DNA of 64,000 nucleotides from Spirosoma rhododendri. GTDB lineage: Bacteria > Bacteroidota > Bacteroidia > Cytophagales > Spirosomataceae. Position 1 is the first letter of the stretch; every line of letters starts with the position of its first letter. Location of the stretch: NCBI RefSeq assembly GCF_012849055.1, contig NZ_CP051677.1, positions 2,991,001-3,055,000 on the forward strand. Direction: 5' to 3'. This document shows positions 37,493 to 46,824 of the stretch, piece after piece. The notes under the pieces are model-generated. The model was not told where the DNA came from and searched no databases. It was given only the letters and a program-made list of their open reading frames with translations. The position numbers and the translations under genes were made by a program.

Positions 37493-38374
37493 ATGAAAAA
37501 TTCTGCCAAACTATGCCTGTTGCTCGCCGGAGTATGCAGCGCCAGCCTGACTTACGGGCAGCGGTACAACAACTACGACGATCGCAATGATCGTAATGAT
37601 CGCAATTCGCGCCGGGATGAGCGTCAGCGCGAGGAGGACATCGATGACCGTCGGGAATTCAACCGGCGCAGCGATGAAAACCGCCGGTACGACAACCGCT
37701 ACGAAGATCGCCGTGGCAACGACCGCAACTACGACCGAACATTCGACGAGCGCGATCTGAGCAAAGCGTATGACGAAGGCTACGAAGACGGACAGCGCAG
37801 CGTGGCCATCGAAGAGCGCCGGGAGCGTCGCGAAAACTACAAACACTTTACGTTCGGTATCTATGCCGGTGCCAACTCGACCCGGTTTGCGGGCGAAACT
37901 GTGCAGGACAACCAACTGGCCGGACGGCTGGGTTATCAGGCTGGTTTCTTCGTGCGGGGTGGTGGCCGGATCTACGGGCAGATCGGTGCCGAATACATGA
38001 CGTCAAGTTCGGACTTCTACCGGGCTGGCGATGGCGCAACGATCAAGGACATCACCTCGAACGTCGATCAGAAATACATTCAGGTTCCTGCTTACATAGG
38101 TGTGAAACTGGCGCAATCAGAGCGGGGCGTATCAGCCATCCGTTTGGCTGTCGGTGCCGAATACGCGGCTCCGCTGGGTGTTAACAACAACGCGTTCAAC
38201 TTCCAGTCGGGCGATTTCCGGGCTGCAACGGTCAACGGACTGGTAAACCTCGGCTTCGATGCGGGTCCGCTGCTCGTCGGCTTTGTGTATCACTATGGCT
38301 TTGCTGATGTTATTGCCAACACGAGCAACACCCAGCGTCGTATCCTGAGCGTCAACGTAGGCGTGAAGTTTTAA
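37493..38374 (+). CDS. outer-membrane beta-barrel protein with Arg/Asp-rich linker
   Basis: A 293-residue protein with signal peptide MKNSAKLCLLLAGVCSASLTYGQ. Residues about 25-120 are a highly charged Arg/Asp/Asn/Glu low-complexity stretch (NDRNDRNDRNSRRDERQREE). The barrel follows (FTFGIYAGANSTRFAG, GRIYGQIGAEYMTSSS, IQVPAYIGVKLA) with the terminal strand SVNVGVKF. It is clearly duplicated from the preceding barrel gene, while the two linkers have no shared sequence. Separate terminators suggest independent expression. Confidence 0.85.
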   Translation: MKNSAKLCLLLAGVCSASLTYGQRYNNYDDRNDRNDRNSRRDERQREEDIDDRREFNRRSDENRRYDNRYEDRRGNDRNYDRTFDERDLSKAYDEGYEDGQRSVAIEERRERRENYKHFTFGIYAGANSTRFAGETVQDNQLAGRLGYQAGFFVRGGGRIYGQIGAEYMTSSSDFYRAGDGATIKDITSNVDQKYIQVPAYIGVKLAQSERGVSAIRLAVGAEYAAPLGVNNNAFNFQSGDFRAATVNGLVNLGFDAGPLLVGFVYHYGFADVIANTSNTQRRILSVNVGVKF

Positions 38375-38396
38375 TTGATTTTCAGTCGCCCAATAG

Positions 38397-38440
38397 ACGG
38401 CGTACCGTAAGTTTGTATAACTACGGTACGCCGTTTTTTT
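38397..38440 (+). terminator. terminator after second barrel gene
   Basis: Perfect 13-bp stem (38397-38409 with 38422-38434) followed by six to seven T. Confidence 0.85.
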
Positions 38441-38463
38441 ATGCGTTAACCTGCCAACCGACC

Positions 38464-39030
38464 ATGAATACACTGTTCCCCATTTTTGTCAAGGCTAACC
38501 AGCTACATACGCTGATCGTGGGTGGGGGATACGTAGGGCTGGAGAAAGCCACCGCCCTCCTGGGTAATTCGCCTGATGCCCGTGTCACGCTGGTAGCCCC
38601 GGAGATTCGCGCCGAACTCTACGAACTGGCCGAACAGCACCCACTGCTCGAACTGGTGAAGCAGCCCTACCATAGCCTGTACCTGAACGACAAAGATCTG
38701 GTTATCGTCGGAACCAACGATAAAGATGTAAACCGGCAGGTGCAGGTCGATTGTAAGGCCCGGCGGATTCTGGTCAACGTCGCCGACACGCCCGACCTCT
38801 GCGATTTCTACCTCAGCTCGGTCGTCAAAAAAGGCGACCTTAAAATCGCTATCTCGACCAACGGAAAATCGCCCACTTTCGCTAAACGATTCCGCGAAGT
38901 GCTGGAAGAAATTCTACCCGACAGCTTACAGGAAACGCTCGACAACTTAACGGCAATCCGCAATCAGCTAAAAGGTGACTTCGTGCAGAAAATGGAGAAG
39001 CTAAACGAGATTACAAAAGTGCTGAAGTGA
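38464..39030 (+). CDS. precorrin-2 dehydrogenase/sirohydrochlorin ferrochelatase (CysG N-terminal type)
   Basis: A 188-residue siroheme-synthesis enzyme from ATG 38464. The NAD-binding Rossmann motif is TLIVGGGYVGLEKATALL, then LVIVGTNDKDVNRQVQ, and the Met8p-type segment ISTNGKSPTFAKRFREVLEE. It oxidises precorrin-2 and may insert iron. The uroporphyrinogen methyltransferase half of CysG is absent and no sulfite-reduction gene is nearby. The longer open frame upstream overlaps the terminator and is rejected. Confidence 0.88.
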   Translation: MNTLFPIFVKANQLHTLIVGGGYVGLEKATALLGNSPDARVTLVAPEIRAELYELAEQHPLLELVKQPYHSLYLNDKDLVIVGTNDKDVNRQVQVDCKARRILVNVADTPDLCDFYLSSVVKKGDLKIAISTNGKSPTFAKRFREVLEEILPDSLQETLDNLTAIRNQLKGDFVQKMEKLNEITKVLK

Positions 39031-39034
39031 TATA

Positions 39035-39746
39035 TTTTTTTTGACAGGATTACAGGATTTTGAAGATATCGGCTAGTGATTGAATAGTTAAAGTAAAAGT
39101 ATTCTCTACGCAATTTGCTGAGAACAAGATCATAATTTGTGGTTGTGCTACAAGTCGATTAAAATATAAATCCTATGTCTGTAGAGAGCAGATCTTATAA
39201 AATATCAGTTATGATTTTTATAGCCATAATTTCAATATTCTTAGGTTTAGGTTATCTACAAGATCGAGAATTGGACGAAAAGTTAACTGAATGCTCAAAA
39301 TTTACTTTTGCAACAGTAACTCGTGCATATCGAAAAGGCGGAATGCCTCACGTAACGTATGTATTTAAGAATAATGGGAAGATTTACGAAAATGATGAAA
39401 GTATTGACGCTTACGCCATAGGTGAGCCAATCTTAGTAAATTTAGATAAGGTAGAGCGTAGTTCTTTATTGATTCGTTTCTACTGTAGTGATCCTAACAA
39501 ACATAAGATTATGTGGGAAAAGACAATGATGAAAGCTAACCTGAAATAATATTGTTTATTCATTTATACTAGATTACACCTAAATAAGATTTGTTTGTAA
39601 CAAAAGATGTAAAGAGCATTGTAGTAGGTCGTAAGTTGATCTTGAAGAAATACACCCAGATAACTCTATCACCCTTAATGAAACGTACAGAAGATATATC
39701 AGTATTCAACCAAATCCTTTTAATCCTGTAATCCTGTCGAAAAAAA
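39035..39746. mobile_element. AT-rich cassette bounded by inverted repeats, no transposase
   Basis: The left repeat at 39035-39060 (T-run then gacaggattacaggatt) is mirrored at 39719-39746. Together they enclose a segment that is visibly much more AT-rich than its neighbours and holds one orphan gene. The segment lies exactly between the stop codons of two convergent genes. I see no target duplication and no recombinase, so mobility is inference. Confidence 0.5.
39175..39549 (+). CDS. AT-rich orphan gene, small single-pass membrane protein
   Basis: A 124-residue protein with N-terminal helix ISVMIFIAIISIFLGLGYL followed by a soluble domain (KFTFATVTRAYRKGGMPHVT, NNGKIYENDESIDAYAIGEP). The shape resembles small proteins common in Bacteroidota with a membrane anchor and a short beta-rich domain; no function is known. 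Codon use is strongly AT-biased, unlike every neighbouring gene, which suggests recent transfer. It is the only gene inside the inverted-repeat-bounded segment. Confidence 0.7.
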   Translation: MSVESRSYKISVMIFIAIISIFLGLGYLQDRELDEKLTECSKFTFATVTRAYRKGGMPHVTYVFKNNGKIYENDESIDAYAIGEPILVNLDKVERSSLLIRFYCSDPNKHKIMWEKTMMKANLK

Positions 39747-40094
39747 TCAGAACAGGTTCTGGAAATTAGGCAGGGCGACGGGGGCTTTGTGGAGGATGAA
39801 GAAGTAAATCAGCCCGGCCAAAACGAGATAGCTGAATGCCAGCCACTTTTTCTTCTGGTCGAATTCGGCGGGGTGGTGGTAGTAGTCGTAAATCATCGAC
39901 GCCGATAGCCCCATCACCATTAGGAAGAACGCGAACACCCCAAAATCTGTTCGGTACGTACGCACCGACTGCATAAACTGCGCGCCCGACACGATGTAGA
40001 GGAGCCAACAGCCGAAACCCGCCCGGTAGAGATACACACTCAGACGGCGGTCGTTTTTGAGATCGAACAGATCATCGCTGAATTTCTCTGACAT
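39747..40094 (-). CDS. small multi-pass membrane protein, unknown
   Basis: A 115-residue protein with about three membrane helices (AGFGCWLLYIVSGAQFM, FGVFAFFLMVMGLSASMIY, WLAFSYLVLAGLIYFFIL) and a charged N-terminus. No family recognised. Its stop codon directly abuts the right inverted repeat of the AT-rich cassette. It is divergent from the OsmC gene. Confidence 0.75.
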   Translation of the reverse strand: MSEKFSDDLFDLKNDRRLSVYLYRAGFGCWLLYIVSGAQFMQSVRTYRTDFGVFAFFLMVMGLSASMIYDYYHHPAEFDQKKKWLAFSYLVLAGLIYFFILHKAPVALPNFQNLF

Positions 40095-40153
40095 AACAGG
40101 AGCCGATTTTGAGTTGGTGAAACTACAAAGACCTGCCTAAAAACGCAAACAAG

Positions 40154-40627
40154 ATGCTTGATTCACAACCGATTGCCGAAACCCCCGCGCTGAACAAAAT
40201 GACGGTCGAACTCGTCCGGGTCGATGACGCGTTTCACTTTGAAGCCCTTGGTACCTCGAACGTTACCCAGCACATCGACGCAGCTACTGACATCGGTGGG
40301 CACAACGCCGGAGCGCGTCCGATGGAGATGCTGTTGATGGGTTTGGCGGGCTGCTCGGCCATCGACGTCATCCTGATTCTGCAAAAGCAAAAGCAGGTGA
40401 TCGAAGATTTCAAACTATCGGTCGATGGGTTTCGCGAGAAAGGGGCCACTCCCGCGCCGTTTCAGCAGATTCACATTACCTACCGGCTCAAAGGCGAGCT
40501 GAACCCCGAGCGGGTAAAGCGGGCAATCGACCTGTCGATGGACAAATACTGCTCGGCAACGGCGCAGCTTCGCCCGTCGGCTACGATCACTTACTCGTTT
40601 GAGATCAACGACGAGGTCTACGCGTAA
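40154..40627 (+). CDS. OsmC-family protein
   Basis: A 157-residue protein of the OsmC/Ohr superfamily. The two redox cysteines are in LLMGLAGCSAIDVI and MDKYCSATAQL, in the expected spacing, so a thiol-dependent peroxidase or related activity is plausible. The N-terminal strand region MTVELVRVDDAFHFEA and central VDGFREKGATPAPFQQIHIT fit the fold. Subfamily is not the classic organic-hydroperoxide Ohr. Followed by a terminator. Confidence 0.88.
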   Translation: MLDSQPIAETPALNKMTVELVRVDDAFHFEALGTSNVTQHIDAATDIGGHNAGARPMEMLLMGLAGCSAIDVILILQKQKQVIEDFKLSVDGFREKGATPAPFQQIHITYRLKGELNPERVKRAIDLSMDKYCSATAQLRPSATITYSFEINDEVYA

Positions 40628-40642
40628 ACGATTGCCGCCAAC

Positions 40643-40670
40643 AGCCCTGCCGAACGGCGGGGCTTTTTTT
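40643..40670 (+). terminator. terminator after OsmC gene
   Basis: Stem agccctgccg-aa-cggcggggct followed by seven T. Confidence 0.85.
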
Positions 40671-40732
40671 GTATAACCGTTGTTTCCCGACTGTGGGTTG
40701 CCGATTTTTGACGGGCGACATCCAACTGATTC

Positions 40733-41527
40733 ATGCAGCAATACCACGATCTGCTCCGGCATATTCTCGACACCGGCGCGAAAAAAACCGACCGCACCGG
40801 CACCGGTACGCTCAGCGTATTTGGCTACCAGATGCGCTTTAACTTACAGGACGGTTTTCCGCTGCTGACTACCAAAAAAGTCCATACGAAGTCGATCATC
40901 CACGAATTGCTGTGGTTTATCCGGGGCGAAACCAATATCAAGTATCTGAACGACAACGGTGTAACGATCTGGGACGAGTGGGCCGACGAAAACGGCAACC
41001 TCGGCGACGTCTACGGTAAGCAATGGCGTAGCTGGGCCACGCCGGACGGGCGTTCTATCGATCAGTTACAGGATGTACTGACCCAGCTCAAGACCAAACC
41101 CGATTCGCGCCGGATGATGGTGTCGGCCTGGAACCCCGCCGACGTCCCGAATATGGCGCTGCCGCCCTGCCACGCGCTGTTTCAGTTTTACGTGGCCGAC
41201 GGCAAGCTGTCGTGTCAGTTGTATCAGCGTAGTGCCGACGTCTTTCTGGGCGTGCCGTTCAACATCGCGTCGTACGCCCTGCTGACGATGATGGTGGCGC
41301 AGGAGTGCGGCTACGAACCCTGGGAATTCATCTGGACCGGGGGTGATACGCACCTGTACCTGAACCATCTGGAGCAGGTCAAAACGCAGTTGTCGCGCGA
41401 GTTCCGCCCCCTGCCGACGATGCGACTCAACCCCGCCGTAAAATCCGTCTTCGACTTTACGTACGACGATTTTACGCTGGAGAACTACAATCCGCACCCG
41501 GCCATCAAAGCACCGGTAGCGGTGTAA
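40733..41527 (+). CDS. thyA: thymidylate synthase
   Basis: A 264-residue enzyme methylating dUMP to dTMP with methylene-tetrahydrofolate. The nucleophilic Cys is in [14 protein letters not shown], with [12 protein letters not shown] before it. dUMP-binding segments are [20 protein letters not shown] and [12 protein letters not shown]. Length and all signatures match the E. coli-type enzyme. Dihydrofolate reductase, often next to it, is not present here. Confidence 0.98.
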   Translation: MQQYHDLLRHILDTGAKKTDRTGTGTLSVFGYQMRFNLQDGFPLLTTKKVHTKSIIHELLWFIRGETNIKYLNDNGVTIWDEWADENGNLGDVYGKQWRSWATPDGRSIDQLQDVLTQLKTKPDSRRMMVSAWNPADVPNMALPPCHALFQFYVADGKLSCQLYQRSADVFLGVPFNIASYALLTMMVAQECGYEPWEFIWTGGDTHLYLNHLEQVKTQLSREFRPLPTMRLNPAVKSVFDFTYDDFTLENYNPHPAIKAPVAV

Positions 41528-41626
41528 AAATCGATCTTTCGGTAAATCAACAGGGGTAAACGCCTTTTGCGATTGCCGATAGAAGTCTCTAATTTCACAA
41601 CCATTAATTGCACACTCCCCGAAGCT

Positions 41627-42007
41627 ATGTCAGTTTCCAAGCGCGTTCTGATTGCCGAAGACAGCTCTGTTATTCAGAACCTGGCCCGTAAAATACTTGA
41701 GTTTCAGAACTACGACATTACTGCCGTCAAGAACGGCGAGCAGGTGATTCAGATTCTGGAAAAGGAAGACTTCAATATTCTGCTGCTCGACATAAACATG
41801 CCGATCATGGACGGTATGGAGTGCGTTCGGCGGGTGCGGGCGATGCCAGCCAAAGAAAAGGCGTCGGTGCCCATCGTGGCCATCACCGGCAACGCTAAAA
41901 ACTACACCGAAGAAGAATTCAAGACGGCCGGTTTTAACGACGTGCTCGTAAAACCCCTCAACTTCGACCGCCTTGTCGAAGTCGTCAATCAACTAACGGA
42001 TAAATAA
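41627..42007 (+). CDS. single-domain CheY-like response regulator
   Basis: A 126-residue stand-alone receiver from ATG 41627. Acidic pocket VLIAEDSSVIQN, phospho-acceptor Asp in ILLLDINMPIMDGMEC, Thr in VAITGNAKNYT and Lys in DVLVKPLNFDRLV. No output domain, so it acts by protein interaction or in a phosphorelay. No kinase is adjacent; the cognate partner is unknown. The spacer to the next gene is a palindromic repeat. Confidence 0.9.
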   Translation: MSVSKRVLIAEDSSVIQNLARKILEFQNYDITAVKNGEQVIQILEKEDFNILLLDINMPIMDGMECVRRVRAMPAKEKASVPIVAITGNAKNYTEEEFKTAGFNDVLVKPLNFDRLVEVVNQLTDK

Positions 42008-42093
42008 TGATTGAGTTACTGAATGATTGAATGATTGAATTCGTACCCGTTGACAGTCATTCAACCATTCAATCATTCTGTCATTCATTCATT
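42008..42093. repeat. intergenic palindrome (aatgattga-type words)
   Basis: The left arm is built from tgaatgattgaatgattgaa (to 42040). The right arm (42052-42093) is built from tcattcaa and cattcaatcattc. It occupies practically the whole gap between the regulator stop and the MBL start. Confidence 0.65.
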
Positions 42094-42855
42094 ATGCTCA
42101 TCACCCTGCTGGGTACGGGAACGTCGTCGGGGGTGCCGCTAATTGGCTGTACCTGTGCCGTTTGTCGCTCCGTCGATTTCCGGGACAAACGGCTGCGGGC
42201 GTCGATTCACATCGCCACGGAAGGGCGCAGTTTCGTAATCGACACCGGCCCCGACTTTCGGCAGCAGGTGCTGCGGCTGAATCTGCTCCAACTCGACGCG
42301 GTGCTCTACACACACGAGCACAAAGACCACACGGCCGGGCTCGACGAAGTACGGGCCTACAACTTCCGGTCGGGGCGCGATATGCCGATCTACGGGCGTC
42401 CGTCGGTGCTGGCGCAGTTGCAGCAGGAATTTGCGTACATCTTCGCGGAGAAAAAGTACCCCGGCGTACCCCGCGTACAGGTCAACCCGATTCAGAACGA
42501 GCCGTTTGAGATGATGGGTGTTCGCATCGTGCCCATCGAGGTGATGCACCACAAGCTGCCCGTCTACGGCTACCGCATCGGCGATTTCACCTACCTGACC
42601 GACCTCAATTTTATCAGCGAAGCCGAACTGGCGAAAGTGATGGGCACCCGGATTCTGGTGCTCGACGCCCTGCAACGCGACCCGCATATCTCACACTTCA
42701 CACTCGATCAGGCCGTTGCGCTGGCGCAGCGGGTGGGGGCGGAGCAGACCTACTTCACGCACATCAGTCACAAACTCGGCCTGCACCGCGAAGTTGAAGC
42801 GGAGCTACCCCCCGGCATCCGGCTCGGTTACGACACCCTGCAACTGCGACTCTGA
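42094..42855 (+). CDS. MBL-fold metallo-hydrolase (PhnP/RNase Z-like group)
   Basis: A 253-residue enzyme from ATG 42094. The N-terminus LLGTGTSSGVPLIGCTCAVC includes a Cys pair, the metal motif is YTHEHKDHTAGLDEV, and later ligands are in IEVMHHKLPVYGYRIG and LTDLNFIS and FTHISHKLGLH. The CxCxxC start and spacing resemble the PhnP/phosphodiesterase-type group of MBL hydrolases, so a cyclic phosphate or phosphodiester substrate is likely but not proven. Confidence 0.88.
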   Translation: MLITLLGTGTSSGVPLIGCTCAVCRSVDFRDKRLRASIHIATEGRSFVIDTGPDFRQQVLRLNLLQLDAVLYTHEHKDHTAGLDEVRAYNFRSGRDMPIYGRPSVLAQLQQEFAYIFAEKKYPGVPRVQVNPIQNEPFEMMGVRIVPIEVMHHKLPVYGYRIGDFTYLTDLNFISEAELAKVMGTRILVLDALQRDPHISHFTLDQAVALAQRVGAEQTYFTHISHKLGLHREVEAELPPGIRLGYDTLQLRL

Positions 42856-42935
42856 CAGCTGGCTAGTTCGCTGGTAGGAGGCTGACATTCCAGCGCCTGG
42901 ACAAACCTATCCGGCAGACGAAACGTTACGGAAGT

Positions 42936-43981
42936 ATGAGACCAATCACGTCCGTTCGTATTCAGCCAACCCGTTCATTTTCAGATACACTGCTCAGTCA
43001 TTTCCGGCAGCAGGGCGACGCTCCCGCCGATGCGGTCATTGCGTCGGTCGTGGCCGGTGGTGGCCCTGTTGCCCTGCGTTCGCTGATGCAATGGCTGGGC
43101 GATACAGCGTCGCTTTCGCCGGTTGGTCAGCCAGACGTCGTTGCCAATTTCTGGCAGAAATACGCGCACCTGCCCGATTGGGCGGAGCCTGACCGGATGG
43201 CGCGGGCGATGGTATTTTTCAAAAAGAACGCCGGTACGATTGGCCTGATCTTGGGCTGTTACTCGCTGCCCTACTGTTACCTCGGTGCCGACGGCGCGCA
43301 GGTGCTGTGGCTGACCGAACGCATCAAAACCGACACGGCCCGGCGCTTGCAGGAAACGGGCGAGTGGGTATTTGCCATCAATACCGCCAAAAGCTGGCAG
43401 TCGCTGTATGGTGCGGTACCCGAAGCCGTTAGCCGGACGCTGAAAGTGAGACTGTTGCACGCGGGGCTAGGTGGTTTGCCGGGCATAGCAGCCGATGGAA
43501 TAGCGATTGGGGTGTGCCGGTTAATCAGGAGGACATGGCTGGCACGAATCTGGCGTTTTCGTACGTCGTGCTGCTGGGTCTGCGGCAGGCGGGCGTGTCG
43601 GTTACGGAACAGGAGGAAGCCGATTACCTGCACCATATCAACGTCGTTGGCTGGCTCAACGGTGTCGATGGGCAGTTGCTGCCGCAGAATATGCGCGAAG
43701 CCTACCGGCTGGGGCAGGCCATTGGCAAACGGCAGTTCCGCCAATCGGAAGCGGGGGAGGGGCTGACCCGGTCGCTGCTCAATGCCATTGCCGAAACGGG
43801 CAGCAAGACGTCGGGGCGGCCGGATACGATTCGGAACCTCGCAGCGGGCGAAATGCGTTTCTTCCTCGGCGACCGCAACGCCGACCTGCTCGGTATTCCC
43901 AGCGCACCCATCGAAAAACGATTGGCCGGTGTCATCAGCCGCCTGCCCATTTTCGACGGTTCCGTCGCCCGACTGGGGTAG
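42936..43981 (+). pseudogene. MpaB-like oxygenase (DUF2236 / rubber-oxygenase family), frameshifted as sequenced
   Basis: The first part (MRPITSVRIQPTRSFSDTLL to SRTLKVRLLHAG) and second part (PVNQEDMAGTNLAFSYVVLL, HHINVVGWLNGVDGQLLP) resemble heme-type MpaB/Lcp oxygenases (DUF2236). The frame is lost in the G run 43463-43466. One added G gives LLHAGARWFAGHSSRWN then SDWGVPVNQEDMAG, a 348-residue protein typical of the family. The substrate in bacteria is unknown. Likely a sequencing error. Confidence 0.72.
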
Positions 43982-44036
43982 TCTGTCGTGGGTCGGGTCT
44001 GGGACGCCACCAACAAACCACAAACCACGAACGTTT

Positions 44037-45413
44037 TTGCTTCATTCAGAACCTATTGCTGCGCTGGCTACGGCACCCGGTATCGGCGCTATCGCCGTCA
44101 TTCGTGTATCGGGCGATGACGCCATTGCTATCACGAACCGATTCTTCCGGGGAAAAGACCTCACGCAGCAGCCCACTCATACGGCTCATTTCGGCACCCT
44201 GCGTAACCCCGACGACACAATTATCGACGAGGTGCTGGCGACCGTGTTTCGGGCACCTCGTTCGTTCACTAAAGAAGACGTTGTCGAGATTTCGTGCCAC
44301 GGATCGGAGTTTATCGTCCGGCAGATTTTGCAGCGGCTGGTGGCTGAGGGCGTCCGGCTGGCGCGGCCGGGTGAGTTTACCCAGCGGGCCTTCCTCAACG
44401 GGCAATTCGATCTGGTGCAGGCCGAAGCCGTGGCTGATCTGATCGCGTCTGACTCCGATGCTAGCCACCGCGCGGCCCTGACACAGCTACGGGGCGGGTT
44501 CTCAAAACAGCTTATCGACCTCCGGCAACAACTCATCGACTTCGTGGCGCTGGTCGAACTCGAACTGGATTTCGGCGAGGAAGACGTCGAATTTGCCCAC
44601 CGCGATCAATTGCGGCAATTGATGCTCAGTATCCGGCGGGTGCTGCACCCACTGATCGAGTCGTTTGCCGCCGGGAATGTCATCAAAAATGGCGTCGCGA
44701 CGGTGATTGTTGGCAAACCCAATGCGGGAAAATCGACGCTGCTGAATGCGTTGCTGAACGAGGAAAAAGCCATCGTTTCCGATATTCCCGGCACCACCCG
44801 CGATGTGATCGAAGACGAACTATTCATCGACGGTATCCGCTTCCGCCTGATCGACACCGCCGGATTACGGTCGGCGACGGATAAGATCGAAGCCATCGGT
44901 ATCGAACGGACGCAGCAAAAAATGCGCGACGCGGCCCTCGTGATCTACCTGTTCGACGCGGCTTCCATCAGCACCGACGATCTGCAAGCCGCGCTGACGG
45001 AAGTGCATGAGTCGGGTAAGCCGTATCTGCTGGTCGGCAACAAACTCGACGCACTCGATACTGCGAGAAAGCAACAGCTGGAAGCTGTTGCGGACGAGTC
45101 GATACACTGGATTTCGGCGGCTCAGCACACGAATCTGGATGCGCTACGGGCGGCCCTGTCGAACCGGGTCCGTACCGATGCCGCCGTGCAGATCGGCAGT
45201 GCCGTTGTAACCAACGTGCGTCACCATGATCACCTGACCGGTACGGACAACGCCCTGGCCCGCGCCCTCGACGGCCTGGACTCGGGCGTAACCCCCGACT
45301 GGCTGGCGATGGACCTGCGCGTAGCCCTGCAACACCTCGGTGAGCTCACCGGACAGATCACTACTGACGATTTGCTCGACTCCATTTTCAGCAAATTCTG
45401 CATCGGAAAGTAA
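44037..45413 (+). CDS. mnmE: tRNA modification GTPase MnmE
   Basis: A 458-residue GTPase forming 5-carboxymethylaminomethyl-uridine at tRNA wobble positions, with MnmG. The N-terminal folate-binding domain starts EPIAALATAPGIGAIAVIRVS. G motifs are VGKPNAGKSTLLNAL (G1), GTTRD (G2), DTAGLR (G3) and NKLD (G4). The C-terminal CIGK with the catalytic Cys is present. No ATG lies near the right place, so TTG at 44037 is the best start and gives the family length. The longer frame from 43782 overlaps the preceding gene and is rejected. Confidence 0.93.
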   Translation: MLHSEPIAALATAPGIGAIAVIRVSGDDAIAITNRFFRGKDLTQQPTHTAHFGTLRNPDDTIIDEVLATVFRAPRSFTKEDVVEISCHGSEFIVRQILQRLVAEGVRLARPGEFTQRAFLNGQFDLVQAEAVADLIASDSDASHRAALTQLRGGFSKQLIDLRQQLIDFVALVELELDFGEEDVEFAHRDQLRQLMLSIRRVLHPLIESFAAGNVIKNGVATVIVGKPNAGKSTLLNALLNEEKAIVSDIPGTTRDVIEDELFIDGIRFRLIDTAGLRSATDKIEAIGIERTQQKMRDAALVIYLFDAASISTDDLQAALTEVHESGKPYLLVGNKLDALDTARKQQLEAVADESIHWISAAQHTNLDALRAALSNRVRTDAAVQIGSAVVTNVRHHDHLTGTDNALARALDGLDSGVTPDWLAMDLRVALQHLGELTGQITTDDLLDSIFSKFCIGK

Positions 45414-45609
45414 GTGCTGGCTGGAAAAAGCAGAGTGAATTATCAGCTTTTTTCGCGGGGTGATAAATAGGCAATTAACTCATTGTAAATCAATCGAGTT
45501 GGCGTAGTGAAACGGATGAATACAGGACCATAGAAAAAACAAAAGCTGATTAACATTGTTTGGTACAACAGTTTATTGTTTTTGTCTAACTACTAAGCCT
45601 TATTCATCC

Positions 45610-46673
45610 ATGTTTCACACACTCAATGTCAAGAATCTGAGACGGGCGGGACTAGCCGTACTGACAGCAACGCTACTGATAACCGGCTGTACAAACAACA
45701 CGCCCGACCCACAGCCTGGCACGGGTACAACGCAACCCGGCTCCGGAACGGTGACCAACCCTGGCTCTACAACGCCCGGTTCCGGCACAACGACGACACC
45801 AACCTCACCAACGCTCACCGTCGTCGCATCGGTTACGTACATCGCACAGCAATCTAATCTTACCTTACTGCGAACAGCCATCGTGCGAGCCGGTCTGATC
45901 GATGAATTCAACAAGTCGGGTATTACCATCTTTGCGCCATCCGACGATGCGTTCAGAGCGGGGGCTATAGTGATGCCAACGCGATCAACAACGCGCCGGT
46001 GTCTGAGTTGCAACGTATTCTACGCTATCATGTGGTAGGGTCGCGCATTGACCAGAGCGCCATACCGACAATGGTCAACACCGTTTATCAGACAACACTG
46101 GCTGATAACCAGATCTCGGTATACAAGGTGAACAACAGTGACATCAGCGTCAACAACGGCAAGATTATCCAGGGCGACAACCCGACGGTGGGTAGTGTGG
46201 TGCACATCATCAACGCGCTGCTGAAACCGGCAACGGTCAATCTGGTAGCACTGGCTAAATCAAATACCAACCTGTCGCTTTTCGCGGCTGCTGTTGATCG
46301 GGCGAATGCATCGACGCAGTCGACGCTTAACGCCGTGATGCAGAATGGTATGACCATTTTTGCCCCGAATGATGCTGCTTTCAAAGCGGCTGGCTACGCG
46401 GATGCTGCTGCTATCCAGAAAGCCGATCAGGCCGTTATTTCGGATCTGCTGCTGTACCATGTGCTGAAATACAGCGCTTATTCGCAGACGTTCCAGAACG
46501 GAGCTGACGTGGTTACGGCGCAGGGTACCAGCATTCGCACCAACGTATCGGGGGGTAAAGTGACGCTTCTGGGCAAAGGCAATGGTACGTCGGTTGCTAA
46601 TGTCGTTACGGCCGATCAGGTTGCGTCGAACGGCGTTCTGCATGTTATCGACCGGGTTTTGCTGGCTAAATAA
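45610..46673 (+). pseudogene. lipoprotein with two fasciclin (FAS1) domains, frameshifted as sequenced
   Basis: Start at ATG 45610, with lipobox in TATLLITGCTNNTP followed by a Pro/Gly/Thr-rich linker. FAS1 domain 1 (LTLLRTAIVRAGLIDEF, GITIFAPSDDAF) breaks in the five-G run 45960-45964. One more G restores FRAGGYSDANAINNAPVSEL and the intact domain (ILRYHVVGSRI). FAS1 domain 2 follows (LSLFAAAVDRANAS, MTIFAPNDAAF, ILHVIDR-like GVLHVIDRVLLAK). Restored length 354 residues. Surface adhesion is a usual role. Confidence 0.85.
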
Positions 46674-46707
46674 TGTAGATAGCAAAGAAGCATAGTGTTG
46701 CAAGTCG

Positions 46708-46749
46708 CAGCGGCAGCATTCACAAACGTGGGTGCTGCCGCTGTTTTTT
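46708..46749 (+). terminator. terminator after FAS1 gene
   Basis: Stem of 16 bp with two mismatches (46708-46723 with 46728-46743), then six T. Confidence 0.75.
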
Positions 46750-46824
46750 AATGGCGTGTCGGATAGGGTTGAATGAATCTTTTCAGCGCGGGACTGTTTT
46801 ACAGACAGCCACTGATACAAACTC

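Noticed and set aside
39035..39746. AT-rich segment as an insertion sequence
   Set aside because: Inverted ends are present but there is no transposase and no target duplication, so it is reported only as a repeat-bounded cassette.
43782..44036. Upstream extension of mnmE
   Set aside because: It overlaps the MpaB-like gene in another frame and lacks any similarity to MnmE N-termini.
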